Shown: positions 9,243 to 17,280 of the stretch, in pieces
How positions within the stretch are numbered: the stretch's first letter is position 1
How the letters are laid out: every line of letters starts with the position of its first letter
Source: Duncaniella muris
GTDB lineage: Bacteria > Bacteroidota > Bacteroidia > Bacteroidales > Muribaculaceae
Assembly: GCF_003024805.1 (NCBI RefSeq)
Contig: NZ_PUEC01000022.1
Location: 1 to 62,118 of the forward strand
Direction of reading: 5' to 3'
Length of the DNA stretch: 62,118 nucleotides
Notes under the pieces: generated by a model
Told to the model about the DNA's origin: nothing
What the model saw: the letters and a program-made list of their open reading frames with translations, nothing else
The model's database searches: none
Made by a program: the position numbers and the translations under genes

Positions 9243-10559
9243 TCAGCAGTACATTGCCACGATAGCCTCGTAGAGTTCCTGCTTGCCGGAAGTGCGCTTG
9301 GGTTCGCCTACTTCCTTGCCGTAAGCATATACGTCTTCGAGAGTCAGCTTGCCTTCTTCGAAGTCCTTGCCCTTGCCGGCATCGAATGATGCGTAGCGTT
9401 CGCGGAGCATATCCTTGTAGGGTGATTCTTCGAGAAGAGCGGCTGCGCTTTCAAGTGCGCGGGCCATAGCATCCATGCCTGCGATGTGGGCGATGAAGAT
9501 GTCTTCGAGATCGGTAGAGTTGCGACGGGTCTTTGCGTCGAAGTTTGTACCGCCGTTGCCGAGACCGCCGTTGCGGATGATCTGCATCATGGCCTGGATG
9601 AGTTCGAAGTTGTCGATGGGGAACTGGTCGGTATCCCAGCCGTTCTGATAGTCGCCGCGGTTTGCGTCGATCGAGCCGAGCATACCGTTGTCCACAGCCA
9701 CTGCGAGTTCGTGTTCAAATGTGTGGCCGGCGAGAGTTGCGTGGTTAACTTCGATGTTGAGCTTGAAGTCCTTGTCAAGACCGTGCTGCTTGAGGAAGCC
9801 GATAACAGTTTCGCTGTCAACGTCATACTGGTGCTTGCTGGGTTCCATAGGCTTGGGCTCGATGAGGAATGTGCCGGTGAAGCCTTTTGAACGGGCATAG
9901 TCGCGGGCCAGACGGAGCATGGTTGCGAGGTGTTCCTTTTCACGCTTCTGATCGGTGTTGAGGAGGCTCATGTAACCTTCGCGGCCACCCCAGAACACGT
10001 AGTTTGTACCGCCGAGTTCGATAGTGGCATCGATAGCGTTCTTGATCTGGACAGCTGCGCGGGCCACAACGTCGAAGTCAGGGTTGGTAGCTGCACCGTT
10101 CATGTAACGGCCGTTGCTGAACACATTTGCAGTACCCCAGAGGTTCTTGATGCCGGTTTCGGCCATCTTGCCCTTGAGATAAGCTACGATTTCCTTCATG
10201 TTGTGCTCATATTCCTCTACAGAGCAGCCTTCATCTACGAGGTCTACGTCATGGAAGCAGAAATATTCGATGCCCATCTTCTGCATGAACTCGAAACCTG
10301 CGTCAGCCTTCTGCTTTGCGATTGTCAAAGCGTCAGCACCTTCGTTCCAGGGGAATTTCTTTGAAGATCCGCCGAACTGGTCGCCTCCTTCAGCACAGAG
10401 AGTGTGCCACCAGGCCATCGCAAACTTGAGCCATTCTTTCATGGGCTTGCCGAGGATCACTTTTTCAGCGTCATAATAACGGTAGGCCATAGGATTCTTT
10501 GATTCCTTGCCTTCGAACTTGATTTTTCCGATACCGGGAAAATATTCTTTTACTGCCAT
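9243..10559 (-). CDS. xylA: Xylose isomerase
   Basis: XylA converts D-xylose to D-xylulose in the cytosol. The product is 438 aa, typical of the longer class II enzymes. Visible motifs are FCFHDVDL (catalytic His), VFWGGREGY, the metal-ligand stretch [17 protein letters not shown], and [16 protein letters not shown]. It is preceded by xylB (76-nt gap) and followed by a hairpin and the MFS porter gene. The codon choice looks strongly biased, as expected for an abundant enzyme. Confidence 0.98.
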   Translation of the reverse strand: MAVKEYFPGIGKIKFEGKESKNPMAYRYYDAEKVILGKPMKEWLKFAMAWWHTLCAEGGDQFGGSSKKFPWNEGADALTIAKQKADAGFEFMQKMGIEYFCFHDVDLVDEGCSVEEYEHNMKEIVAYLKGKMAETGIKNLWGTANVFSNGRYMNGAATNPDFDVVARAAVQIKNAIDATIELGGTNYVFWGGREGYMSLLNTDQKREKEHLATMLRLARDYARSKGFTGTFLIEPKPMEPSKHQYDVDSETVIGFLKQHGLDKDFKLNIEVNHATLAGHTFEHELAVAVDNGMLGSIDANRGDYQNGWDTDQFPIDNFELIQAMMQIIRNGGLGNGGTNFDAKTRRNSTDLEDIFIAHIAGMDAMARALESAAALLEESPYKDMLRERYASFDAGKGKDFEEGKLTLEDVYAYGKEVGEPKRTSGKQELYEAIVAMYC

Positions 10560-10635
10560 AATAATAAGGTAATTGGATGATTTTTATTTATTGATTTCTG
10601 TTTTTTGATTTTCAGTCTGAAAGAAGGACGTTTTT

Positions 10636-12120
10636 TTAAAGCTCACGCATCAGGCGTTCTTTCCAGAGGGCATAAGCCTCGACGTAGGCCTGGCGGTCAG
10701 CGGCCACCGGTTCGATGACCTCGATTTTTTCCAGCGAAGCGAAAGCCTCGTTGTTGTCCTTATAGATTCTGGCACCCATTCCGGCGCCCTTTGCGGCGCC
10801 TACAGAGCCGTCTGTGTCATAAAGCTCGATTGTGGCTCCGCTGACTCCGGCAAGAGTGTTGCGGAAAAGCGGGCTGAGGAACATGTTGGCGTGTCCGGCG
10901 TGGATCTTGTTGATCGGCATGCCCATCTGCTCCATGATCTCCATGCCATACATGAATGAGAACACGATGCCCTCCTGAGCGGCGCGAAGCAGATGCGATT
11001 TGTTGTGGGTAAGGAAGTTCACGCCGTGGATCGAGCAGTTGACTTCCTTGTTCTGCAGCACTCGCTCGGCTCCGTTGCCGAAAGGAATCACCGACACACC
11101 GGCGGCACCGATAGGAGCCTGGGCGGCTACATCGTTCATCTCGGCATAGCCGATGCCTTCAGGGGCCACAGTGCGCTTGCTCCATGAGTTGAGGATGCCG
11201 GTTCCGTTGATGCAGAGCAGCACTCCGAGGCGGGTCCGGTCATTGGTATGGTTGACATGGGCAAAGGTGTTGACGCGGCTCTTCAGGTCGTAGTTAACCT
11301 CGCCGAGCACGCCGTAGACTACTCCGGATGTTCCTGCTGTAGAAGCAATTTCACCGGGGTTGAACACGTTGAGCGACAGAGCGTTGTTGGGCTGGTCGCC
11401 GGCACGGTAGCTGACGGGGATTCCCTCGGCCAGACCGAGCTCGGCTGCGGCTTCCGCGCTCACAAGGCCCTGGACAGAGAATGTCGGCACTATCTCAGGT
11501 ATTATGTCGGCGTCATATCCGAAATATTCCAGCAGGAAGTCTGCCACCTTGCCTTCTTTGAAGTCCCAGAGCATCATTTCCGAAAGGCCTGACACAGTGG
11601 TGCAGATGCGGTCGGTCAGACGCATGGCCACGTAGTCGCCGGGAAGCATTATCTTATAGATCTTCTCGAAGAGTTCAGGCTCGTTTTCTTTCACCCAGGC
11701 CAGTTTTGTGGCTGTGAAGTTGCCCGGAGAGTTGAGTATGTGGCTCAGACATTTTTCTTCGCCGAGTGCTCCGAAGGCCTTTTCGCCATAGGGCACACCG
11801 CGCGAGTCACACCAGATGATGGCCGGACGCAGGGGCTGCTTGTCTTTGTCTACGAGCACAAGGCCGTGCATCTGATAGGAAATGCCGATGGCTTTGATTT
11901 CTTTGGGGTCGATTCCTGAACTTGCCATGATGCTTGCGGTGGCGTGTTTCAGGCAATCCCACCACTGCTGGGGGCGCTGTTCGGCCCATCCGGCCTTGAC
12001 GGCTATTATCTCGGCTTCTGTCTTGGGATAGAAATCAGAAGCTACGGTCTTGCCGGTCTCGGCATTGACGAGGCTCGCTTTCACTGACGAGCTGCCTATG
12101 TCATATCCTAATAGATACAT
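10636..12120 (-). CDS. xylB: Xylulokinase (FGGY family)
   Basis: XylB phosphorylates D-xylulose to xylulose-5-phosphate, which enters the pentose phosphate pathway. The product is 494 aa. The N-terminal ATPase motif YLLGYDIGSSSVKASL, the catalytic region ISYQMHGLVLVD and IIWCDSRG, AGDQPNNALSLNVF, and the C-terminal FGGY-like region are present. It is the first enzyme gene of the island, 80 nt downstream of the Nudix-type regulator, and probably shares that promoter, since I found no TAnnTTTG box in 12121-12200. Confidence 0.95.
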   Translation of the reverse strand: MYLLGYDIGSSSVKASLVNAETGKTVASDFYPKTEAEIIAVKAGWAEQRPQQWWDCLKHATASIMASSGIDPKEIKAIGISYQMHGLVLVDKDKQPLRPAIIWCDSRGVPYGEKAFGALGEEKCLSHILNSPGNFTATKLAWVKENEPELFEKIYKIMLPGDYVAMRLTDRICTTVSGLSEMMLWDFKEGKVADFLLEYFGYDADIIPEIVPTFSVQGLVSAEAAAELGLAEGIPVSYRAGDQPNNALSLNVFNPGEIASTAGTSGVVYGVLGEVNYDLKSRVNTFAHVNHTNDRTRLGVLLCINGTGILNSWSKRTVAPEGIGYAEMNDVAAQAPIGAAGVSVIPFGNGAERVLQNKEVNCSIHGVNFLTHNKSHLLRAAQEGIVFSFMYGMEIMEQMGMPINKIHAGHANMFLSPLFRNTLAGVSGATIELYDTDGSVGAAKGAGMGARIYKDNNEAFASLEKIEVIEPVAADRQAYVEAYALWKERLMREL

Positions 12121-12200
12121 AATCGTTTCCTGTCTGTGTTTTTTATTAATTGGTGATTTACGTTAAATTTTTCTGTGTCTGAGAAGGCTGCGGCTGGGTT

Positions 12201-12914
12201 CTATCTCATCACGGTGTAAGCCTTCCGGTCGAAGCGGTAGAAGCGGGCTGCGCGGTGCGAGACTCCCTGCTGCTTTTCGTCAAGAGGCACTATGTAAGGC
12301 ATCTGGGCTATCTTTTTGTGAAAATTTCTAACATCAAGAGTCTTTCCGTTGATGATCTCCGAGAGTTTGCGCAGCTGCGAGGCCGTGAATTTCTTAGGCA
12401 GCAGATCGAAAAGCAGAGCCCTGTTGTTGTCAGCTTCACGGCGTATGGCTTTCCGGGCCTCCTCTATAATAAGGTTATGGTCAAAAGCCAGAGGTCCTAT
12501 GTCATCGATCCGGCACCACTGTGCCTGGGCGGGGTCCACTGTTTTCTCCAAAGCTTTGTCGAGTTTCACAAGCGCGAAATAGGCTATGGTGACAATCAGC
12601 TCCACATGCTCTTTCTGCGCTCTCTCAAGCCAGAGCACATCGCGGGGATTGCTGGTGCGGTCTTTCGAGCCGAAGGCCTTGAACTGCGTCAGGCTCAGAT
12701 CTTTGATTCCTGTCAGCTCTTCGAGCACACGGCCTGCGGCTTCATCAAGGTCTTCATCACGATAAATAAGACTGCCGGGGAGTTTCATATCATTGTAGTC
12801 TCCGCCATCGTCACTTCCACTGCGCTTCACAAGGAGCACACGCAGATCAGTGCCGTCGAATCCGAAAACCACGCAGTCAACAGAGATATGATTGTTTGCC
12901 AGAGGAGTTGACAT
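12201..12914 (-). CDS. Nudix-related transcriptional regulator of pentose use
   Basis: This is a 237-aa protein with an N-terminal Nudix fold (about 8-150) and a C-terminal winged helix (about 160-225, KKFTASQLRKLSEIINGKTL). The Nudix box is degenerate: GSLIYRDEDLDEAAGRVLEELTGI lacks the catalytic RE pair (RV instead), so hydrolysis is unlikely and the domain probably senses a sugar ligand. Nudix-type regulators of this layout (the NrtR/AraR group) control arabinose or xylose genes in Bacteroides. It is directly upstream of xylBA in the same direction. Its promoter (12956-12963) and a palindrome at 12998-13011 suggest autoregulation. Confidence 0.9.
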   Translation of the reverse strand: MSTPLANNHISVDCVVFGFDGTDLRVLLVKRSGSDDGGDYNDMKLPGSLIYRDEDLDEAAGRVLEELTGIKDLSLTQFKAFGSKDRTSNPRDVLWLERAQKEHVELIVTIAYFALVKLDKALEKTVDPAQAQWCRIDDIGPLAFDHNLIIEEARKAIRREADNNRALLFDLLPKKFTASQLRKLSEIINGKTLDVRNFHKKIAQMPYIVPLDEKQQGVSHRAARFYRFDRKAYTVMR

Positions 12915-12955
12915 GTTTTCTATAGGCTTTTGATTAGGTTTTTAGCTTACACTGA

Positions 12956-13011
12956 CAAAAGTACAAATTTTCCAACAATAAAATTTCCCGGAAAAATATG
13001 TTTTAAAACAT
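12956..13011 (-). promoter_or_regulatory. Regulator/xyl promoter with candidate operator palindrome
   Basis: A minus-strand -7 box TACTTTTG lies at 12956-12963. Upstream of it, at 12998-13011, is the perfect 14-bp palindrome ATGTTTTAAAACAT, centred about 40 bp from the -7 box and thus placed near or just upstream of the -33 region. It is a candidate binding site for the Nudix-type regulator. The box is seen; the operator role is inferred. Confidence 0.45.
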
Positions 13012-13391
13012 TAAAATCTATCCTTTTAGTTTTCTTAACCATGACAATATCCCCGTTCTTCGTGTGCCCGTTACAATAAGACCTGCCGGCCAACACGGCC
13101 GCTGCCTCAAAATCACTGTCTGCCGTGCGCTTAGATAGCTTACGCCGCCCGCAGGCTTAGGGTATATTTGACAATAAGCCTCCCGCGGCCTCTGCCCCGC
13201 AAGCCGACTGTTAAACTTTGCTAATCCCCGGCCGGATTCAGCCACGTCTATATTTATAGATATAACGAAGTCCATCAAATCAGCCGTCCCTGTCACAACC
13301 GGAATTTTCAAACCATCTCACCCCATAGGTTGTTTATAAGATAAAACGACCAAAAAACTCTACTCAACATCAACTAAAAACAGCAAAGGAT
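13012..13391. other. Intergenic region between the regulator and the OmpA gene
   Basis: No convincing gene was found in these 380 bases. A 97-codon minus-strand frame (13018-13311) is Arg- and Gly-rich, resembles no family I know, and is probably spurious. No clear TAnnTTTG box precedes the OmpA gene; the nearest A/T-rich stretch is about 13330-13350. Confidence 0.4.
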
Positions 13392-14516
13392 ATGAAAAAA
13401 TTCTTAGTTGCAACAGCCCTTGCCGGCTGTGTAATGGGAGCCTCGGCACAAAACATTATCGAGCGCCCTACATTCGGTGATAACTGGAATATCGGCATTG
13501 ACGTCGGTGCGACAACTCCACTGAAGGGTCACTCCTTCTTCCAGAACATGCGTCCTACAGTAGGTCTCCACTTCGGCAAACAGCTCACTCCCCTCTTCGG
13601 GGTAGGCGTTGAAGGTATATTCGGGATCAACACCTCATCGGTCAACGGACACCGCCACAGCCACACCGCATTTGACAACTCCTATGTAGGCGGCTACGGA
13701 ACCTTCAATCTCACAAACGCATTCCTGGGATTCAGCTGTGACCCGCGCCCCTTCGGACTTGAAGCCGTGGCCGGCATCGGATGGAGCCGCGACTACATCG
13801 CAAACCACCACGACCCCAACGACATCTCGACCAAGTTCGGCCTCAACTTCAACTTCAATGTTTCCGAAAACGTCTCCATCGCCCTCAAGCCGAGCGTGCT
13901 ATTCAACCTGACGGGCAACAATTCGGAATACAAAAACATGGGATTCAACGCCCGACGCGCCAACTTCAACATCGCAGTGGGATTCAACTACAACTTCGGC
14001 CCCGGCTTCGAATGTGTGGTTCCGGTCGACAACTCTGCTGAAATCGCCGCCCTCAACGACCGAGTCAACACCCTCCGCGCCGATATCGACGGACGTGACG
14101 CAGCCCTCGCCGCAGCCAACGCCAAGAACGCCGAACTCACTGCAGCCCTCGCGGCAGCCAATGCAAAACCCGCAAAGGTTGTAAAGGAAAACACCCTTTC
14201 GTCCGTGCGCTACGTCTTCTTCAAGATCGGTTCAAGCAAGATCACTGCCGACCAGATGCCTAACGTCGAAATGATCGCCGCTTACCTCAAGAACCACCCG
14301 AAAGCAAAAGTCCAGATCCGCGGCTACGCTTCTCCCGACGGTTCACTCGAATTCAACGAACGCCTCGCTGCAGCCCGCGCCGAATCAGTGAAGAATTCTC
14401 TTATCAAGAAATACAACATTCCCTCTGACCGCATCGACGCCAAGGGCGAAGGTATCGGCAACATGTTTGCCGAAGAGTCCTGGAACCGTGTATCCATCTG
14501 TACTCTCGAAGAATAA
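13392..14516 (+). CDS. OmpA-family outer membrane protein
   Basis: This abundant-type porin-like protein anchors the outer membrane to peptidoglycan. The product is 374 aa with a signal peptide (1-20, cleavage after ASAQ), an N-terminal 8-strand beta barrel (about 25-205), an Ala-rich coiled-coil linker (about 215-260, repeating AALAAANAK), and a C-terminal OmpA-like peptidoglycan-binding domain (about 270-374, with VQIRGYASPDGSLEFNERLAAARA). It lacks a lipobox. It stands alone, closed by a strong terminator (14549-14587) that directly abuts the capsid-locus promoter module. Confidence 0.94.
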   Translation: MKKFLVATALAGCVMGASAQNIIERPTFGDNWNIGIDVGATTPLKGHSFFQNMRPTVGLHFGKQLTPLFGVGVEGIFGINTSSVNGHRHSHTAFDNSYVGGYGTFNLTNAFLGFSCDPRPFGLEAVAGIGWSRDYIANHHDPNDISTKFGLNFNFNVSENVSIALKPSVLFNLTGNNSEYKNMGFNARRANFNIAVGFNYNFGPGFECVVPVDNSAEIAALNDRVNTLRADIDGRDAALAAANAKNAELTAALAAANAKPAKVVKENTLSSVRYVFFKIGSSKITADQMPNVEMIAAYLKNHPKAKVQIRGYASPDGSLEFNERLAAARAESVKNSLIKKYNIPSDRIDAKGEGIGNMFAEESWNRVSICTLEE

Positions 14517-14548
14517 TCTCTCTGAAATATAGCGAAACACAATCACTG

Positions 14549-14587
14549 CCCCTCGCACCCGCCAGCCGGATGCGAGGGGATTTTTTT
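14549..14587 (+). terminator. ompA intrinsic terminator
   Basis: A perfect 9-bp stem, CCCCTCGCA (14549-14557) with TGCGAGGGG (14571-14579), is followed by seven T residues (14581-14587). It insulates the capsid locus, whose promoter module starts 2 bp later. Confidence 0.9.
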
Positions 14588-14588
14588 G

Positions 14589-14652
14589 AAAAAATTTCAT
14601 CCCTCCCCGCATTATCGCACCAAAACCGCCTCCACCCGGCCTTAACTTTGCA
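14589..14652 (+). promoter_or_regulatory. Shared virion-gene promoter module, copy A
   Basis: This 64-bp block is nearly the same as the block at 40155-40218 (minus strand) in front of the adaptor-portal genes: 54 of 64 positions agree with no gap. It contains AAAAAATTTCAT at its start, an invariant 15-mer ATTATCGCACCAAAA (14611-14625), then 17 nt, then the -7 box TAACTTTG (14643-14650). There is no TTTG at -33; the 15-mer occupies that place, which suggests an activator-dependent promoter. The leader 14653-14761 is C-rich with only 8 G in 109 nt. The sequence match is direct; the regulatory role is inferred. Confidence 0.8.
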
Positions 14653-14761
14653 TTGTCAACCACACACAGCCCCTCTGACACAACTCCCGACTCCCGCACC
14701 CTCCCCCCCAAAAAAAATTCACCCGCATCTCAACTCCACCAAAAAAACCGATCATCAGCTC

Positions 14762-15010
14762 ATGGAAACAACTCAGACACCCCCACCGAACCCCGACACC
14801 GCCTCACCTGCTGCAGCCGCCATCTCCGTTCAGCCCGAACCGGCTCCTGCGCCTTTGCCTGACACCGCTCCCTCATCCCCGCCACCCACGCGGCGCCACT
14901 ACACCCTCTGGGAACTCGTGCGCCACGAGGACCACGACCGTCCCGCCCCACAGTCCGACCCCACAGACTCCGTCCTCGCATCAATGCGTCCGAGCGCATG
15001 GCCCGACTGA
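14762..15010 (+). CDS. Small Pro-rich protein upstream of the capsid gene
   Basis: This is an 82-aa product with a Pro/Ala-rich, probably disordered first half (about 1-42) and a short conserved-looking C-terminal part (RRHYTLWELVRHEDHD, then SVLASMRPSAWPD). I chose the ATG at 14762 because it lies downstream of the module promoter; the frame opens further upstream, but that extension would start inside the ompA terminator. It sits 34 nt ahead of the capsid gene in the same transcript. By position it could be a scaffolding, decoration or regulatory partner of the capsid protein, but no family is recognised. Confidence 0.6.
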   Translation: METTQTPPPNPDTASPAAAAISVQPEPAPAPLPDTAPSSPPPTRRHYTLWELVRHEDHDRPAPQSDPTDSVLASMRPSAWPD

Positions 15011-15044
15011 ACCATCCACTTTTTTTCACCTTTAACCCATCTCT

Positions 15045-16241
15045 ATGGAACCCAACATTCTCACCACCACCCTCTCAAATGAGATCTCACCCGAACTCCT
15101 GCGCAACGAAATCGACAGCCGCATTGTAAAAATCCGCCCCTCCTCCACCCCTCTTGACCAGATCTCACGCCTCGGCACCGCCCGCCACGCCGGCTCGATG
15201 CGAGTGGAATACTATTCGGTCGACACCAAGGAAGGCAGCACCAACATCACCGAAGGCAACCGCTCGCTGTCAGTCGAAACCGGCAAACAGTTCTCGATCA
15301 GAGTTGCCAACAGCGCCATCTTCTCCGAAACCGAAACAGTGCTGCTCCCCACCCTCTCCGTGACTACCGGCAGCTACAAAGGCCAGGCCCTCGTGGGCTA
15401 CATCACCGAAATCAGCGCCGACACCCTGACCGTCATTCCCGTCAACGCCGACAGCACTCCCGCCACATTCGACCTGAAAGTAGGAGATCCCGTGGTCCGC
15501 ATGGGCCGTGCCGCCCGCGAGCTCGACGTGCAGACCACCCAGTTCATCGCCCTCCCGCGCAAAGACTACAACTTCTGCCAGATCTTCAAAAGCCAGGTTG
15601 AAGAAAGTCTCTATCAGCGACTTGCCGACAAGGAAGTGGGCTGGGAATTCACCGACCAGGAAGAAGTGGCTATAATGGACATGCGTCTCGGCATGGAAAA
15701 ATCATTCCTCTTCGGCGCCCGCTCCCGCATCGAACTCGCAGCCACGGGTGACGAAGTCTTTCTCACCGGAGGCATCTGGAACCAGACCGACAACACCTTC
15801 ACCTACTCCCCTGCCGATTTCGACGAGACCGCCATTGTCAGGCTCGCCCGAAAAGCCTTCACCGGACACTCCGGATCGGCCCGCAAAGTACTGATAGCCG
15901 GCTCAGGACTAATCGAAGCCCTCAACACCTTCAAAGCCGTCCGCACCGTAAGCGCCACCGAGAAGAAAACCATCTGGGGCATAGACTTCCACCTCATAGT
16001 CACCAAATTCGGCACCCTCTACGTGCACCACTCCGAAGTCTTCGACCTATGCGGAATGCCTGACAACGGCATGGTCATCGACCCCGAATATCTCACCAAA
16101 TACAGCCATGTCCCCTTCTCGGCCGAGCGCATCAGCTTCCGCAAACAGGGGTTGCGCAACACCGAAGGAGTAGTCCTCACCGAAGCCTCCTGCCTTGTGC
16201 TCCGCCATCCCAACGCCCACATGCGCATCACCGCCCGCTGA
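15045..16241 (+). CDS. Phage-type major capsid protein (SU10-like, HK97 fold)
   Basis: This 398-aa protein resembles the SU10/DUF5309 type of major capsid protein. Family-like features are an early IRPSSTPLDQISRLGTARHAGSMRVEYYSVD segment (about 30-60), a helix-rich middle with VEESLYQRLADKEVGWEF and GMEKSFLFGARSRIE (about 185-230), the KVLIAGSGLIEALNTF region (about 285-300), WGIDFHLIVTKFGTLYVHHS (about 308-328), and a C-terminal RHPNAHMRIT stretch. It has no signal peptide. Base composition looks like neighbouring host genes. It follows the small Pro-rich gene and ends at a strong terminator (16261-16299). No protease, terminase or tail gene is adjacent. An encapsulin is less likely, because portal and adaptor genes share its promoter. 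Confidence 0.75.
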   Translation: MEPNILTTTLSNEISPELLRNEIDSRIVKIRPSSTPLDQISRLGTARHAGSMRVEYYSVDTKEGSTNITEGNRSLSVETGKQFSIRVANSAIFSETETVLLPTLSVTTGSYKGQALVGYITEISADTLTVIPVNADSTPATFDLKVGDPVVRMGRAARELDVQTTQFIALPRKDYNFCQIFKSQVEESLYQRLADKEVGWEFTDQEEVAIMDMRLGMEKSFLFGARSRIELAATGDEVFLTGGIWNQTDNTFTYSPADFDETAIVRLARKAFTGHSGSARKVLIAGSGLIEALNTFKAVRTVSATEKKTIWGIDFHLIVTKFGTLYVHHSEVFDLCGMPDNGMVIDPEYLTKYSHVPFSAERISFRKQGLRNTEGVVLTEASCLVLRHPNAHMRITAR

Positions 16242-16260
16242 TCCCGCCGCCCAAAAAAAT

Positions 16261-16299
16261 CCGGAGAGCCCCCGCATCGGGAGCCCTCCGGCATTTTTT
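16261..16299. terminator. Terminator after the capsid gene
   Basis: A hairpin with CCGGAG..CCCCG pairing CGGG..CTCCGG (16261-16291) is followed by six T residues (16294-16299). It lies between the convergent capsid and FKBP genes, with A residues on its left side (16253-16259), so it may act on both strands. Confidence 0.85.
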
Positions 16300-16316
16300 C
16301 TTTTTATAAAGCCTTG

Positions 16317-17228
16317 TTATTTGGCAGGTGTCACGTCAGAAGTCTCAACCTCAAACACAAGCATCGCATTGGGAGCGATACCGGCCTGCGGATTGCCATC
16401 CACACCGTAAGCAAGCTTGCCGGGGATATAAAGCACATACTTCGAACCGTTCTTCATCATTGAAAGACCTTCGCCGAAACCGGGCACAACACGGTTGGGG
16501 TTCATAACCACACCCTCGGAATTGCTGTCGAACTCCTTACCGTCGATGAGTTTGCCCACGTATTTAACCTTTGCGCTGCCGTTGGCACCTACAGCCTCAC
16601 CTTCGCCGGCCTTGATCACCTTATAGGCGAGACCCGACTCAGTAACCTTGATTTCAGGATCTTTAGCCATCTGATCCTTCAGATAAGCCTCACCCTTGGC
16701 CACGTTTTCCTTGGCCTCAGGGCTGTTCTCCTTAGCCTCGCGGGCAGCAGCTTCCTGCTTCTGATAGTATTCCATCATCTTCTGCTGGGCCTGCTGGGCA
16801 AGAGCCTGGAACTCGGTCTGGAGCTCGCGCATCTGATCTGAATCAACAGAATCGGCAGAGAACGCCTTGGCATAAGCCTCATAGAGCTTGTTGCGGTCAA
16901 TGGGCACACCGGCCTCCTCATAGCGGAGAATCTGGCCGAACAGCTGCATACCGAACTGGAAACCGGTCAGATATCCCTGCTGGGTAGTGTCGGTCATAAG
17001 AGCCTGCTTGAGACCGCGGAGAATATCGTCTTTCTTGTAGTTGGCCTGCTGCTCTTCGGGAAGTGTCATATATTCCGAAAGAAGACGGCTGCCCTGGGCA
17101 GAACCCATCGCAACAGAGAGAGAGTCGCCAAAACCTTGGTTGGCATTGTCAGAAGAAGATGTCTTGTTGCATGAAGTAGCACCAAACATCATAGCGGCGA
17201 CGCCGCATACCATGAGAAGTTTTTTCAT
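16317..17228 (-). CDS. FKBP-type peptidyl-prolyl isomerase, lipoprotein
   Basis: This cell-envelope protein-folding helper has 303 aa. The lipoprotein signal (residues 1-20, ending FGATSC) places it in the periplasm or on the outer membrane. An N-terminal dimerisation-like helical part (about 30-180) contains a long Gln/Glu/Ala-rich helix, and the C-terminal FKBP domain (about 195-300) shows VKYVGKLIDGKEFDSN, VVPGFGEGLSMMKNGSKYVLYIPG and LAYG. It is the last of three tandem FKBP genes on the minus strand, 52 nt after the second. Confidence 0.95.
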   Translation of the reverse strand: MKKLLMVCGVAAMMFGATSCNKTSSSDNANQGFGDSLSVAMGSAQGSRLLSEYMTLPEEQQANYKKDDILRGLKQALMTDTTQQGYLTGFQFGMQLFGQILRYEEAGVPIDRNKLYEAYAKAFSADSVDSDQMRELQTEFQALAQQAQQKMMEYYQKQEAAAREAKENSPEAKENVAKGEAYLKDQMAKDPEIKVTESGLAYKVIKAGEGEAVGANGSAKVKYVGKLIDGKEFDSNSEGVVMNPNRVVPGFGEGLSMMKNGSKYVLYIPGKLAYGVDGNPQAGIAPNAMLVFEVETSDVTPAK

Positions 17229-17280
17229 AAACTTTGTAATTGTTATTTTAATATGGTGTTGTTTCTATTCCAAATACGCA

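Noticed and set aside
12158-12172. TTTACGTTAAA as operator before xylB
   Set aside because: The palindrome is imperfect, does not match the one at 12998-13011, and no promoter box is next to it.
13018-13311. 97-aa minus-strand reading frame upstream of ompA
   Set aside because: Its composition is not protein-like, it resembles no family, it has no promoter, and it overlaps a probable regulatory region.
14570-14761. N-terminal extension of the small capsid-locus protein
   Set aside because: It would start inside the ompA terminator and span the shared promoter; the ATG at 14762 is downstream of the -7 box.
15045-16241. Encapsulin nanocompartment instead of phage capsid
   Set aside because: The sequence pattern fits SU10-type capsids better, there is no cargo enzyme gene next to it, and portal and adaptor genes share its promoter module.
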